Assembly: GCA_023411375.1 (NCBI GenBank) | Contig: JAEYOW010000018.1 | Span: 1-64,000, forward strand | Length of the DNA stretch: 64,000 bases | Origin: Bacillota bacterium | Lineage (GTDB): Bacteria; Bacillota; Clostridia; Christensenellales; Aristaeellaceae | Direction of reading: 5' to 3' | The notes under the pieces: model-generated | Seen by the model: only the letters and a program-made list of their open reading frames with translations | What the model was told of the DNA's origin: nothing | Database searches by the model: none | Part shown: positions 24,027 to 33,031 of the stretch, piece by piece | Numbering within the stretch: position 1 is the stretch's first letter | Layout of the letters: each line of letters begins with the position of its first letter | Made by a program: the position numbers and the translations under genes

Positions 24027-25808
24027 CTACGCCCCCTCCTTTTCCAAAGAAACGGGAATTTGCATGGAAAGCGTGGTTCCTCCGCCAGGCCTGCTTTGAA
24101 TGTTCAGCCCGTGCTCCTTGCCGTAAAACGCCATCAGCCGAAAGTTTACGTTGAGCATGCCGATGCCGTCGTGCCCCTTCTCGTAAAGCACCTGCGGTTC
24201 GCGGCAAAGCCTTTGCAGCTCGTCCAGGCGTTCAGGCGGAATGCCCGCGCCGTCGTCACGGACGGTAATCAGCAGCTCCCCGCCTTCCAGGCGCGCCGCG
24301 ATAGTCAGCGCTCCGCCCGATCCGCGCCTGCCAAAGCCGTGAATAAAGCAGTTCTCCACCAGTGGTTGAAGCAGGAACTTGAGCACCTGGCATTCCTCCG
24401 CGGTATCGTCCGTCTGATATTCCACTTTCAGCTCGCCCGCCATGCACAGGCGCTGAATGGCGATGTAGCGCCGCACCTGCGCGAGCTCCTCCCTGAGGGT
24501 AACAGTCGAGCCGCCGGAAACGCTGTAACGGAAAAGGCCTGCCAGATCGGTGGCGATATCGGAAATCTGCGGCACATCCTCCAAAAGCGCGATGGAGGAA
24601 ATCAGGTTGAGCACATTATAGAGAAAATGCGGATTGATCTGGCTTTCCAGCATCTTAATCTGCGCCTTGCGCTGCAGGTCGCGCGATTCGTACTCGCGAA
24701 GGATGCTGTCCTTCAATTCGGACACCATGTGGTTAAAACCTCGAATCAGCTCGCCCATATCGTCCTGGCGGTCGGCCTGCTCTGTAATGGGCTTAAGCCC
24801 GCCCTCCTCCACCGCCTTCATGCCCGATTGCAGTATGCGGATGGGCTTGGTCATCACGATGGATAGAATCACGCTGACGCCGGCGAACACCACTAAAAGC
24901 AGCACAATGGAGATCACATACAGCATAAGCCCGCTAAACGCCTGAGCGTTGACGATCTCCATGGGCGCGTAATTAACGATGTTAAGCCCCATCGCCTGAT
25001 TCCACGCCGCGGCGCACAGGTAGCTTTCACCCCCGGCCTTGACGGTAAAGAGCGCATCGCCCGCCATGGTCTGTTCCTGCCGGCCGGTCACGGCGTCCAC
25101 AATCGCCTGACCGACCTCTGATTCGCTGTCGCTCAGGTCAAGGACGGGCCTGCCGTCCTGAACGGCCATGGCGGCGGTCGTCTCTCCGATGGTGAGCACC
25201 TGAAAGCTTTGCGCCAGCCGCTTCATGTCGATATTGATGAAACCGTAGCCGACGGTTTTAAAGTTATACGGGCTGGACATGCGAAAGGCGTAGGTGACGG
25301 TGGTCATCCGCTGCTGGTTGATGGTGGTCTCGTATACCGGGGTAATGATGTATTTAACGCCCTTTTCCTCCATTTCCGCCGCAACGCGGCCGAGGTTTTG
25401 CAGATATTGCTCGTTATACCCCGCGCCGCTGTAAACCTGTCCCGAAAGCGTAAGATACGTGACGCTGGACAGGTTGGGGTTGACCTTGACGGCCAGCGTG
25501 TTGGTCTTCAGCTCCCTAAGCACTTCCACATACTGCGATTTTCCCATGTAAAAATCATTTTCCACATAGGTAAGAATGTCCGTATTGACAAGGTACATCG
25601 CGGAGGTATAGCGAAGGTCCTCGATGATGGTGGTCAGCTTATCGTCGATCAGGCTGTTGGCCTGCCTGAGCACACCGCCGTAATAGTCCTGGCCGTTGCG
25701 GGCGGTTCTGGCAATGAACAGTCCAAAAACCACCGACAGAATAACCAGAAAGAGAATGAACGAAAGAAGAATTCTCCTCTGGAGCGAAATCCGCTTATAC
25801 CACCTCAT
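24027..25808 (-). CDS. YesM-like sensor histidine kinase
   Basis: This 593-residue membrane kinase has two membrane segments (about 12-33 and 293-318) around an extracellular sensor domain, then a HAMP domain (about 320-372). The His_kinase domain carries the phospho-acceptor His394 in SQINPHFLYN. The ATPase domain has LVENCFIHGF (N box) and RDDGAGIPPE (G box). Such LytS/YesM-type kinases typically sense sugars or binding proteins. The response regulator follows with no gap. Its start overlaps the GH65 gene by 14 bases, so sensor, regulator and enzyme are one transcript. Confidence 0.94.
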   Translation of the reverse strand: MRWYKRISLQRRILLSFILFLVILSVVFGLFIARTARNGQDYYGGVLRQANSLIDDKLTTIIEDLRYTSAMYLVNTDILTYVENDFYMGKSQYVEVLRELKTNTLAVKVNPNLSSVTYLTLSGQVYSGAGYNEQYLQNLGRVAAEMEEKGVKYIITPVYETTINQQRMTTVTYAFRMSSPYNFKTVGYGFINIDMKRLAQSFQVLTIGETTAAMAVQDGRPVLDLSDSESEVGQAIVDAVTGRQEQTMAGDALFTVKAGGESYLCAAAWNQAMGLNIVNYAPMEIVNAQAFSGLMLYVISIVLLLVVFAGVSVILSIVMTKPIRILQSGMKAVEEGGLKPITEQADRQDDMGELIRGFNHMVSELKDSILREYESRDLQRKAQIKMLESQINPHFLYNVLNLISSIALLEDVPQISDIATDLAGLFRYSVSGGSTVTLREELAQVRRYIAIQRLCMAGELKVEYQTDDTAEECQVLKFLLQPLVENCFIHGFGRRGSGGALTIAARLEGGELLITVRDDGAGIPPERLDELQRLCREPQVLYEKGHDGIGMLNVNFRLMAFYGKEHGLNIQSRPGGGTTLSMQIPVSLEKEGA

Positions 25809-28050
25809 TATTCTCCTCCAACGTCTGATACGGAAAACTCATTTCGCCTACCGCCGTTACCCTAGTGCCGCGGAACCAAAGCGAAACGGGCGTTTTGCAG
25901 CGGATAAGCGCCTGCTCGCGGTTAAGCGTCACAAAAAGCTCAACGCCGCGAAAGCGCAGGGGAAAGGATAGTTTTTTCCAGCGTGCGGGCAAGCAGGGAT
26001 TCAAATGCAGCTCTTCGCCGCGCACCTCCACGCCGCCAAAGCCCATCACAGCGCACTGCCAGATGCCGCCCATGGCCGCCGCGTGAATGCCCGCCGCAGA
26101 GGACAGGCCGTCGTTTAAATCAACGGACGCCGCCTTCAAAAACAGCTCGTACGCCTGCTTGGCGCGGCCCAGCCTTGCCGCCGCAAGGCTGAAGGTGTTG
26201 TAGCTAAGCGAGGAATCATGAAGGCAGCGCGGTTCGTAATAGTCGAGGTTGGCCGCCCACTGTCCCGGGCTGAGGTATTCCGGCAAAAGCGTCATCAGCG
26301 CCATCACGTCCGCCTGCTTGGCGGCCTGAATGCCGGACAGCTGCTCCACATTATAACGCTTTAGGATAGCTCCCGGCTTTCCCTTGAATTCAGAAATGTC
26401 CAGCATGGGCCATTGCGCAAAGCCGTCGCACTGCGGCAGCACGCCCGCCGCGTCCGGCTTTGGCAGATACAGGGCGTCTGCGACCTTTTGAAGCTTTGCA
26501 AGCTGTTCCGGCGATGCATAGCATCCGTGTTTTGCCGCTTCCAACGCCTTTTCAATGTTCCAGTGCGCCAGGATATTGGTGTAGGCGTTATTGTTCGCAG
26601 GCTCGGTATATTCGTCCGGGCCGATAACGCCGTTCAGCTCATAGCGCTCCAGCGCATCGTTCCACTCCGCCCGGTCAGCCCAGTACAGGCCGGTTTCCCA
26701 CAGAATTTCCCAGCCCAGCTCCCGCATAAACGCCTCGTCCCCGGTGGCCTCAAAATAGCGCCACACGCCCATGGCCACGTCGGCGTTGACGTGGATTTCC
26801 ATCTCTCCCGTGCGGATAGGAATGGGCTTGCCCGTCACCACGTCCGGCTCGCCCTCCGCGGGCGTCTGTTCCCCATCCTCCGGCCAAGCGCTTTCCCAGG
26901 GAAACAGCGCGCCGGCGCAGCCGTGCGCAGCCGCTTTTTTGCGTGCGGCGGGCAGGCAGTAAAAGCGGTAGGTTAGCAGGTTTCGGGCCGCCTCCGGCTG
27001 GGTGAGCGCCCATGGCATCAGCATGAACATCTCCGTATCCCAGAAGGTATGCCCGCGGTAAGCCTCACCGGACAGGCCCTTCGCGCCGATGTTCATGCGA
27101 CCGTCGTCAACGGGCGTCATGATACGCAGGTGGTAGAGCGCAAAACGAATCGCCGTCTGATCAAACACTGGCCCATCCAGCGCCACGTCATGCTTTTCCC
27201 AGTATTCCGCCCACGCGTCCGCGCTCTGCCGCGCCACGGCGGCAAAGCCCGCCTTTCTCGCGTCCAGCGCGGTTTGAAGCGCGGCCTCCTCCGGCTCCCG
27301 CGCGGATTTGTCCCGGGTGGTATGAATGCCGGTATACCAGGTAAAAGTGGCTTTTATGCCCGGCTCCGCCCGCCACTCATACCTTGTGCCGATGGTTCTG
27401 CGCGCCATGGCGATGCCTGTTTGGGGCGAAACGCCCTCCGCCTCCCCGGCGGTGCAAAACGCCATACCGACGCCGGACTGGAGGGTTTGAAGCCCGAGCC
27501 GCCAGCAATCTCCCGGCCGGCACCTCCTCCCCGTCAGGCGCATATGCTGCGCGCCGCCGTTGGTCACGCTTCCATCCAGCGCCTGCGTCAGCGCGATATG
27601 GCAGGCCCTGTCGGCATGGAGGGTGATCCGCTGCGCCAGAAGATGCGGGTTTGCCAAAGATACGAGCCGCGAAAGCTCTACCGAGACGCGTGCGCCCGAA
27701 CGGCTGCCTATTTGGTAGCGACGCACGAGCAACCCCGTGTCCAGCTCAAGGCGGCACTCATAATTGCGGGCGTCTTCCATGGTGATATACCGGCCGTCCA
27801 CCCAAAGCTCCAGCCCAAACGCATCCGCGGCCACAGGCAGCTCGCAAACCTCGCCCGGCAGCGCGTCATAACTGCCTGCGATAAAAAGGCCGCGCATGCG
27901 CAGCGGACTTGGCAGCTCCGCGGCGGCGCGGACGCCAAGATATCCGTTGCCCTGGCAAAGCAACGATTCAAACTGATTTTGTCCCTCCATCCGCCAGCCT
28001 TTGACGGCGACGCGGCAGGCGTTTAGCGTCAAACGGTTCAAACAATTCAT
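25795..28050 (-). CDS. glycoside hydrolase family 65 disaccharide phosphorylase
   Basis: This protein of about 751 residues is a GH65 enzyme. The family phosphorolyses alpha-linked glucobioses (maltose, trehalose, kojibiose, nigerose) to beta-glucose 1-phosphate and glucose. It shows QGNGYLGVRA in the N-terminal domain, GHTFWDTEMFM in the (alpha/alpha)6 barrel, and NGVIGPDEYTE with the catalytic general-acid Glu near residue 480. The linkage specificity cannot be read reliably. I prefer the ATG at 28050, nine bases after GGAAGGGA; the ATG at 28092 has no comparable site. It is divergent from the GH13 gene and overlaps the kinase gene. Confidence 0.92.
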   Translation of the reverse strand: MNCLNRLTLNACRVAVKGWRMEGQNQFESLLCQGNGYLGVRAAAELPSPLRMRGLFIAGSYDALPGEVCELPVAADAFGLELWVDGRYITMEDARNYECRLELDTGLLVRRYQIGSRSGARVSVELSRLVSLANPHLLAQRITLHADRACHIALTQALDGSVTNGGAQHMRLTGRRCRPGDCWRLGLQTLQSGVGMAFCTAGEAEGVSPQTGIAMARRTIGTRYEWRAEPGIKATFTWYTGIHTTRDKSAREPEEAALQTALDARKAGFAAVARQSADAWAEYWEKHDVALDGPVFDQTAIRFALYHLRIMTPVDDGRMNIGAKGLSGEAYRGHTFWDTEMFMLMPWALTQPEAARNLLTYRFYCLPAARKKAAAHGCAGALFPWESAWPEDGEQTPAEGEPDVVTGKPIPIRTGEMEIHVNADVAMGVWRYFEATGDEAFMRELGWEILWETGLYWADRAEWNDALERYELNGVIGPDEYTEPANNNAYTNILAHWNIEKALEAAKHGCYASPEQLAKLQKVADALYLPKPDAAGVLPQCDGFAQWPMLDISEFKGKPGAILKRYNVEQLSGIQAAKQADVMALMTLLPEYLSPGQWAANLDYYEPRCLHDSSLSYNTFSLAAARLGRAKQAYELFLKAASVDLNDGLSSAAGIHAAAMGGIWQCAVMGFGGVEVRGEELHLNPCLPARWKKLSFPLRFRGVELFVTLNREQALIRCKTPVSLWFRGTRVTAVGEMSFPYQTLEENNEVV

Positions 28051-28163
28051 CCCGCTCATTCCCTTCCATGGAAAATCCCTTCCGGTTTTCATTGTACCCG
28101 CCCGGCTTTGCCCTCGTCAATGCGGCGGGAACGGGCGGCGGGAAGATGTAAGGATTGTATCAT

Positions 28164-28229
28164 ACAAAACTGATCGTTTGTCCAATTAGATGTAAAACAA
28201 TTGCGTAACGCCCGGCGCTTTGCTAAGAT
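28164..28229. promoter_or_regulatory. divergent GH65/GH13 control region
   Basis: For the GH13 gene (+), TTGCGT (28201-28206), 17 bases and TAAGAT (28224-28229) make a plausible sigma-70 promoter. An inverted repeat ACAAA / TTTGT with an 8-base spacer (28164-28181) lies upstream and overlaps possible promoter elements of the GH65 gene on the other strand. The same ACAAA/TTTGT half-sites occur in the ROK operator at 7179-7201. Confidence 0.5.
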
Positions 28230-28269
28230 AAGCTGAGCATTTATGCAAACCAAAGGAGGCGCTGGCGGT

Positions 28270-29940
28270 ATGAGGGAAGCTCCCTGGAAGGAAGCTGTCG
28301 TCTATCAGATTTATCCCCGCAGCTTTATGGATGCAAACGGGGATGGTATCGGAGATTTACGCGGCATCATCAGCAGGCTGGACTATTTAAAGGAGCTGGG
28401 TGTGGACGTGGTCTGGCTGTCCCCCGTCTACCGCTCTCCCAATGATGATAACGGCTATGATATCAGCGATTACCGGGACATCATGGCGGATTTCGGAACC
28501 ATGGCCGATTTTGACCTGATGCTTGCTCAGATGCACAGGCGCGGCCTCAAGCTGATGATGGACCTTGTGGTCAACCACACCTCGGATGAGCACCCGTGGT
28601 TTGCCGCCGCCTGCCGGGATAAACGGGGCCCCTACCGCGACTATTACTTTTTCCGCGACGGGGTGGACGGCGGCCCACCCAACAACTGGGCGAGTCATTT
28701 CGGCTTTTCCGCGTGGGAAAAGGAGCCCGGCGGCGAGCAGTATTTTCTGCACCTCTACACCAAAAAGCAGCCGGACCTCAACTGGGACAACCCAGCCGTT
28801 CGCGACGAGGTTTATGATCTGATGCGGTTTTGGCTGGATAAGGGCATCGACGGCTTTCGCATGGACGTGATCAACTACATCTCCAAGGTACCCGGCCTAC
28901 CGTCCATGCCGGGCGGCGGGCTTCGTCTCCCTACGCCCTACATCGCCAACGGGCCGCGCGTGCATGAGTACCTGCGAGAGATGAACGAGCGCGTGCTTGC
29001 CGGGAGGGATCTGATGACCGTCGGGGAGATGGTGTCCGTCACGACGGAGGAGGCGCGGCTGTATACGCACGAGGACCGGCGAGAGCTGAACATGGTTTTT
29101 ACCTTCGAGCATATGTACCTGGATGCCGTGGGCGAGGACAAATGGCAGCTACGCCCATGGACGCTAAGCGAGCTAAAGGACGTATTCACGCGCTGGCAAA
29201 ACGATCTGGCGGACGGCTGCTGGAATAGCCTGTACCTTAACAACCATGATCAGGCCCGCATGGTCAGCCGCTTTGGCGACGATGGGGTTTACCGCGTGGA
29301 AAGCGCCAAAATGCTGGCGACTTTTCTGCATACGCTTCAGGGTACCCCCTACATTTACCAGGGCGAGGAACTGGGAATGACCAACGCCGGGTTTGAGCGC
29401 ATCGGCCAGTACCGGGACGTGGATACGCTCAACCACTATACCGAGGCGGTGGAGGTTTATCACGAAGATCCCGAAAAGGTGATGGAGGCCATCCGCCGGA
29501 AAAGCCGCGACAACGCCCGCACGCCCATGCAGTGGGACGATACGGAAAACGCGGGCTTTAGCACCGGCAAGCCGTGGCTTGGCGTCAACCCGAATTACCG
29601 CGAGATCAACGCGGCGCGCGAGCAGGCCGACCCCGGCAGCGTATTCCATTATTACCGGCGGCTAATCGCCCTGCGCAAGCGGCATAAGGTAATGGTTTAC
29701 GGCGCGTATCAGATCATTTGCCGGGAGCACCCACAGGTTTACGCCTATACGCGCGAATACCAGGGCGAGCATTTGCTTGTGCTGCTGAATTTCAGCGCCA
29801 CGGAAGCGGTTGCCACGCTGCCGTCCGAATTGCCGGTCGGCCGTATGCAGCCGTTCATTGGCAACTATCCCGATGCCGTGCCGTCCGCCGGACCCGCGCT
29901 TAGGCCCTATGAGGCGCAGGTGTGGCGGTGGAACGGATAG
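28270..29940 (+). CDS. GH13 alpha-glucosidase, oligo-1,6-glucosidase type
   Basis: This 556-residue cytoplasmic alpha-amylase-family enzyme has a calcium-type loop DANGDGIGD (about 21-29), DLVVNHTSDEHPWF, the nucleophile Asp199 in GFRMDVIN, the acid Glu253 in TVGEM and the pair His326-Asp327 in NNHDQ. The residue after the nucleophile is Val. In this subfamily Val is associated with alpha-1,6 linkages and Thr with alpha-1,4, so isomaltose-type substrates are favoured. The ATG at 28270 is chosen because AAAGGAGG precedes it; the ATG at 28243 lies before that site. It is divergent from GH65 and probably degrades the same imported glucosides. Confidence 0.93.
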   Translation: MREAPWKEAVVYQIYPRSFMDANGDGIGDLRGIISRLDYLKELGVDVVWLSPVYRSPNDDNGYDISDYRDIMADFGTMADFDLMLAQMHRRGLKLMMDLVVNHTSDEHPWFAAACRDKRGPYRDYYFFRDGVDGGPPNNWASHFGFSAWEKEPGGEQYFLHLYTKKQPDLNWDNPAVRDEVYDLMRFWLDKGIDGFRMDVINYISKVPGLPSMPGGGLRLPTPYIANGPRVHEYLREMNERVLAGRDLMTVGEMVSVTTEEARLYTHEDRRELNMVFTFEHMYLDAVGEDKWQLRPWTLSELKDVFTRWQNDLADGCWNSLYLNNHDQARMVSRFGDDGVYRVESAKMLATFLHTLQGTPYIYQGEELGMTNAGFERIGQYRDVDTLNHYTEAVEVYHEDPEKVMEAIRRKSRDNARTPMQWDDTENAGFSTGKPWLGVNPNYREINAAREQADPGSVFHYYRRLIALRKRHKVMVYGAYQIICREHPQVYAYTREYQGEHLLVLLNFSATEAVATLPSELPVGRMQPFIGNYPDAVPSAGPALRPYEAQVWRWNG

Positions 29941-29957
29941 AAGGAACAGGGAAAACA

Positions 29958-30010
29958 ATAGGGGTTTTGCCCCTATGCCCCCGGCAAGGGCTTCACCCTT
30001 GTTGGGGGCA
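29958..30010. terminator. tandem hairpins downstream of GH13
   Basis: The first hairpin has arms ATAGGGG/CCCCTAT (29958-29976). The second has arms TGCCCCC-CAAGGG / CCCTTG-GGGGGCA (29976-30010). They stand between the convergent GH13 and selD genes and probably terminate both, although neither has a good T-run. Confidence 0.65.
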
Positions 30011-30060
30011 TTGCTATATTAGGAAGAAAGACGAAACGGGATTGAGATGAGCACTCCGTT

Positions 30061-31095
30061 TTACCGCAGCACCACGGACTTTTCGCAACGTTTTGCAACG
30101 CGCCCCACGCGCGCGGCAAGCGGCAACTCCGCCTGAAGCTTTGCAAGCAGCGCGTCCGCGTCCGCCGCGTCCACCGAAATCAGCAGGCCGCCCGAGGTTT
30201 GCGGGTCAAAAAGCAGATCGCACAGCGCAAGCGGCGCTTTGCCAAGCTCTACCCTCGGCCCGGCAAAGGAGCGGTTGCGGTACATCCCCTCAGGTAAAAG
30301 TCCCATGGCCGCCCATTCCAGCGCCTCCGGCAGCAGGGGAACCGCCCCCGCCTCCAGTTCAACGCAAACGCCGCTGCCCTCGGCCATTTCAACCGCGTGC
30401 CCAAGCAGCGAAAAGCCCGTGACATCCGTACAGGCATGCACATGAAACCCTCGCATGGCGTCCCGGGCGGATTTATTCAACGTTTCCATCTGCCGGACGG
30501 CGGCGCTCTCGCCCTCGTCAGAAAGCAGCCCGGCCTTACGCGCCGTCAGGTATACGCCCACGCCGAGCGGCTTGGTCAACAGCAGCGCGTCGCCCGGACG
30601 CGCGCCGCTGTTTGTAAGCACCCTTTCCGGATGAACAAAGCCCGTGACCGCCAGCCCGTAAACAGGCTCCGCGCCGTGGATGCTGTGCCCTCCTGAGATC
30701 GTGGCCCCGGCCTCGAATACCTTCTCATACCCGCCGCGAAGAATTTCGCGCACGGCATCGTCCGGCATTTTTTCCGGCACGATCAGCACATTCTGCGCCG
30801 TAACCGGCTCGCCGCCCATGGCATAGATATCCGACAGCGCGTTGGCGGCCGCGATGCGCCCGAAAGCATGCGGGTCGTCCACCACAGGCGGAAAAAAATC
30901 GATGGTCTGCACGATGGCAAGCTCGTCCGAAACGCGGTAGACGGATGCGTCGTCCGACGTATCAAAGCCAACCAGCAGGTTAGGGTCGCGGCGCGCGGGC
31001 AGGCCGCCAAGCAGTTTTCGAAGCACGCCCGCGCCGACCTTCGCGCCGCAGCCCGCACATTTGGCGAGCTTTGTCAGCCTGATTTCCTCATCCAC
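30061..31095 (-). CDS. selD: selenide, water dikinase
   Basis: This 344-residue enzyme makes selenophosphate from selenide and ATP, the selenium donor for selenoproteins, selenouridine tRNA and, with YqeB/YqeC, the labile selenium of molybdenum hydroxylases. The active-site block is KCAGCGAK, with the catalytic Cys (about 16) and Lys (about 19); the enzyme uses Cys where many clostridia use selenocysteine. Other marks are GFDTSDDASVY, GGHSIHG and the C-terminal DPQTSGGLL. The start is probably the GTG at 31095 overlapping the end of yqeB; a TTG at 31101 is an alternative. It is the last gene of the selenium operon. Confidence 0.95.
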   Translation of the reverse strand: MDEEIRLTKLAKCAGCGAKVGAGVLRKLLGGLPARRDPNLLVGFDTSDDASVYRVSDELAIVQTIDFFPPVVDDPHAFGRIAAANALSDIYAMGGEPVTAQNVLIVPEKMPDDAVREILRGGYEKVFEAGATISGGHSIHGAEPVYGLAVTGFVHPERVLTNSGARPGDALLLTKPLGVGVYLTARKAGLLSDEGESAAVRQMETLNKSARDAMRGFHVHACTDVTGFSLLGHAVEMAEGSGVCVELEAGAVPLLPEALEWAAMGLLPEGMYRNRSFAGPRVELGKAPLALCDLLFDPQTSGGLLISVDAADADALLAKLQAELPLAARVGRVAKRCEKSVVLR

Positions 31096-31885
31096 GCGCA
31101 ATCACCCCTGTCAGTTTTAAAACGGCCTCCAGCACGCCGCCTCCAATGGCACGCGCCTTATCCGATACCGTATAGCAGCTTTCGACCACGCCGCGCGGGT
31201 CCACGTCGCCGCTTTTCATGCCCGCCGCCACCGGGGTACCGTCCGGCAGAATGCCGCGTACTACGCCGCCGATAGCGGCGGCGACAGGCTCGCCGTTCAC
31301 CGTCGCGACGACCTCGCCCGCGCGCACAACCGTGCCAATTTCCACGACCGTCTGAAAAACGCCGCCGCACGGGGCGCGCAAAATCCGCTGCGACGTATAG
31401 CCGCCGATATCGCCGGGAACGCCGGTGTTTTCAGCTGCGCGTCCCCGATAATACACGCGCCCCAGGTCGTGCCCGCGCATGGTTTCCACAACAGCGTGGC
31501 AATCAAGCCCGGCAGTGAAGCCCGGGCCCAGCGCGACTACTGTGGGCGCGTCCGTAATGGCCGTTCCCGTATTGCGCTTGGCCAAAATTGCATCCACCAG
31601 GACGGCGGGGCGCAGGGCCGCAAGGCATCCCGCCTCCGGATCCGCCAGCACGGCGATTTGCCCGTCAGCGGCTATCTTCATCGCCTGTTTCGCGTCCGGC
31701 GCAAACCGTGCTCGAACGTCCTCTACCACGGCTTCCCCATCCGAAATAACACGGCAAAAGCTGACCGCGCGGCGAATGGCCGTGGGTCTGGGCAGATCGG
31801 TCATGACCACCCGCAAGCCCGCCCGGTGCAAGCGAACCGCCACACCGCTGGCAAGGTCGCCCGCCCCCTTGATCAGAACAAGCAT
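31088..31885 (-). CDS. yqeB: YqeB/EF2563-family selenium-dependent molybdenum hydroxylase protein
   Basis: This 265-residue protein belongs to the family found only where selenium-dependent molybdenum hydroxylases occur. It starts VLIKGAGDLASGVAVRLHRAG, a Rossmann-like nucleotide-binding segment, and has VVALGPGFTAG and later IGGVVRGILPDG. Its biochemical step is unproven; it is thought to help place labile selenium at the molybdenum site. It is about the size of EF2563 and half that of E. coli YqeB. The ATG at 31885 follows GGAGG by eight bases. It overlaps yqeC by 13 bases and selD by a few, indicating tight co-translation. Confidence 0.92.
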   Translation of the reverse strand: MLVLIKGAGDLASGVAVRLHRAGLRVVMTDLPRPTAIRRAVSFCRVISDGEAVVEDVRARFAPDAKQAMKIAADGQIAVLADPEAGCLAALRPAVLVDAILAKRNTGTAITDAPTVVALGPGFTAGLDCHAVVETMRGHDLGRVYYRGRAAENTGVPGDIGGYTSQRILRAPCGGVFQTVVEIGTVVRAGEVVATVNGEPVAAAIGGVVRGILPDGTPVAAGMKSGDVDPRGVVESCYTVSDKARAIGGGVLEAVLKLTGVIARG

Positions 31886-32589
31886 GTGCCGTTCCTCCAA
31901 CATTCACAAAAATCCGGGGCCGACTTAAGGGCAACCAGCGCGCACAAGCCGGGAAGCAGCGCGGCGCACGCGCGCCCGGCCGCGAGGCGCTCCGGCGTAT
32001 CGCACTGGTTGAGCGCAACGGCGAAGCGTCCCGTAACCCCCTTGCGCTGCCCATGCGTGCTGATAAGCGCGCGAACGATATCTCCCGGCTCTATCAGGGC
32101 GTTTACCGGCTTGCCCACAAGCGCGGCGTATCGTTCCGGCCGGTGTGCGGCCCCGGCAATCGGCCTGCCGGCTGCTTCCATACCCGCCACCGCCACCACC
32201 AGCGCTTCGCCGCCCGTCAAAACGGGTTCGCGCGCCGCCGGGGCCTTGACGGGCAGCCCGCGCGACCCGTCGGCCTCAATCAGCGTATAATCCGCGAGAG
32301 CCGCCAGCTCAAGCAGCGGCCCTTCGGGCGGCCCCAGCTTTCCCCCGTCCAACGCCGTGCATGCAGTAATCAGGCGTTTGCGCTCAAACGCAGTCTGGAG
32401 CGCCTGCGGGGTGGGCGTATACAGAACCGGCCCGTCCGGCGGATGGATGCGCGTTGTGGTCATCCGCAGCACGCGCGCGCTTTCGCTAAGCTCCCGGGCA
32501 AGGCGGTTAATCAGTGAGGTTTTGCCTCCGCCACCCACCACGGCAGTTACGCCGCGCGGAATTTCCAGCAGGTCACACAGGCGCGTCAT
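31873..32589 (-). CDS. yqeC: YqeC-family selenium-dependent hydroxylase accessory protein
   Basis: This 238-residue protein has a P-loop-like start (TAVVGGGGKTSLINRLA, residues 14-30), a helix-rich centre with EADGSRGLPVKAP, and no membrane segment. The YqeC family co-occurs with YqeB and with the selenium-dependent xanthine dehydrogenase and is presumed to be a nucleotide-dependent maturation factor. The ATG at 32589 is nine bases after GAGGCGG; a longer frame runs into the upstream DUF3343 gene. It overlaps that gene by 17 bases. Confidence 0.9.
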   Translation of the reverse strand: MTRLCDLLEIPRGVTAVVGGGGKTSLINRLARELSESARVLRMTTTRIHPPDGPVLYTPTPQALQTAFERKRLITACTALDGGKLGPPEGPLLELAALADYTLIEADGSRGLPVKAPAAREPVLTGGEALVVAVAGMEAAGRPIAGAAHRPERYAALVGKPVNALIEPGDIVRALISTHGQRKGVTGRFAVALNQCDTPERLAAGRACAALLPGLCALVALKSAPDFCECWRNGTCLF

Positions 32590-32824
32590 TGCTAAGCACC
32601 GCCTCGTAATATTCTCCGTTTGTATGCGCATATACCGTTTCATAGTCCCTATGCAGACAGGCTTCATGCGGCTCGTCGGCAAGATAACGCACGCAGGTGC
32701 CGCAACTCGCGCTCAGCGCACGCGGCACCGGGCGGGCATCCGCCTGTACTCCCGCGGCCTTCAGCGCACGAAGCGTGGATATCGCGGAAAGGTGCGTCCA
32801 GAACGTCGCCACGTATTCCTTCAT
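32573..32824 (-). CDS. DUF3343 putative Se/S carrier protein
   Basis: This small 83-residue protein matches the DUF3343 (putative Se/S carrier-like) family. It starts KEYVATFWTHLSAISTLRALKAAG and carries the cysteine pair ASCGTC at about residues 40-44, where selenium or sulfur could be held as a persulfide or perselenide. It is coupled to the TusA-like gene by an ATGA overlap and to yqeC by 17 bases. The context makes a selenium relay from the YedE-type transporter to SelD or the hydroxylase plausible; this is an inference. Confidence 0.85.
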   Translation of the reverse strand: MKEYVATFWTHLSAISTLRALKAAGVQADARPVPRALSASCGTCVRYLADEPHEACLHRDYETVYAHTNGEYYEAVLSNDAPV

Positions 32825-33030
32825 TTTTTCGTAAGCGACAGGGTATATTCTCCGCCGCTTTCCTCCCGCCTGACCTCATAACCCTGATGGGCGGCAAAGC
32901 GGGTAATGTTTTCCACCGCGCAGATATTATCCACATGGATAACCGCGCCTGTATTATCCTTCATCAGCGCCGCCCGCGCCAACATAACAGGCTCGGGACA
33001 GGAGCGCCCCCTCGCGTCCACCGTTTGCAT
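32821..33030 (-). CDS. TusA/YedF-family sulfurtransferase-like protein
   Basis: This 69-residue TusA-fold protein begins VDARGRSCPEPVMLAR with the conserved CPxP motif whose cysteine carries sulfur or selenium. Family members next to selenium transport and selD genes are annotated YedF. GGAGGG stands eight bases before the ATG. Its stop overlaps the start of the DUF3343 gene. It follows the membrane transporter by one base, so transported selenium is probably handed to this protein. Confidence 0.9.
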   Translation of the reverse strand: MQTVDARGRSCPEPVMLARAALMKDNTGAVIHVDNICAVENITRFAAHQGYEVRREESGGEYTLSLTKK

Positions 33031-33031
33031 A

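Noticed and set aside
30061..31095. SelD as a selenoprotein
   Set aside because: The active-site position is a normal Cys codon and the frame has no internal TGA, so no recoding is needed.
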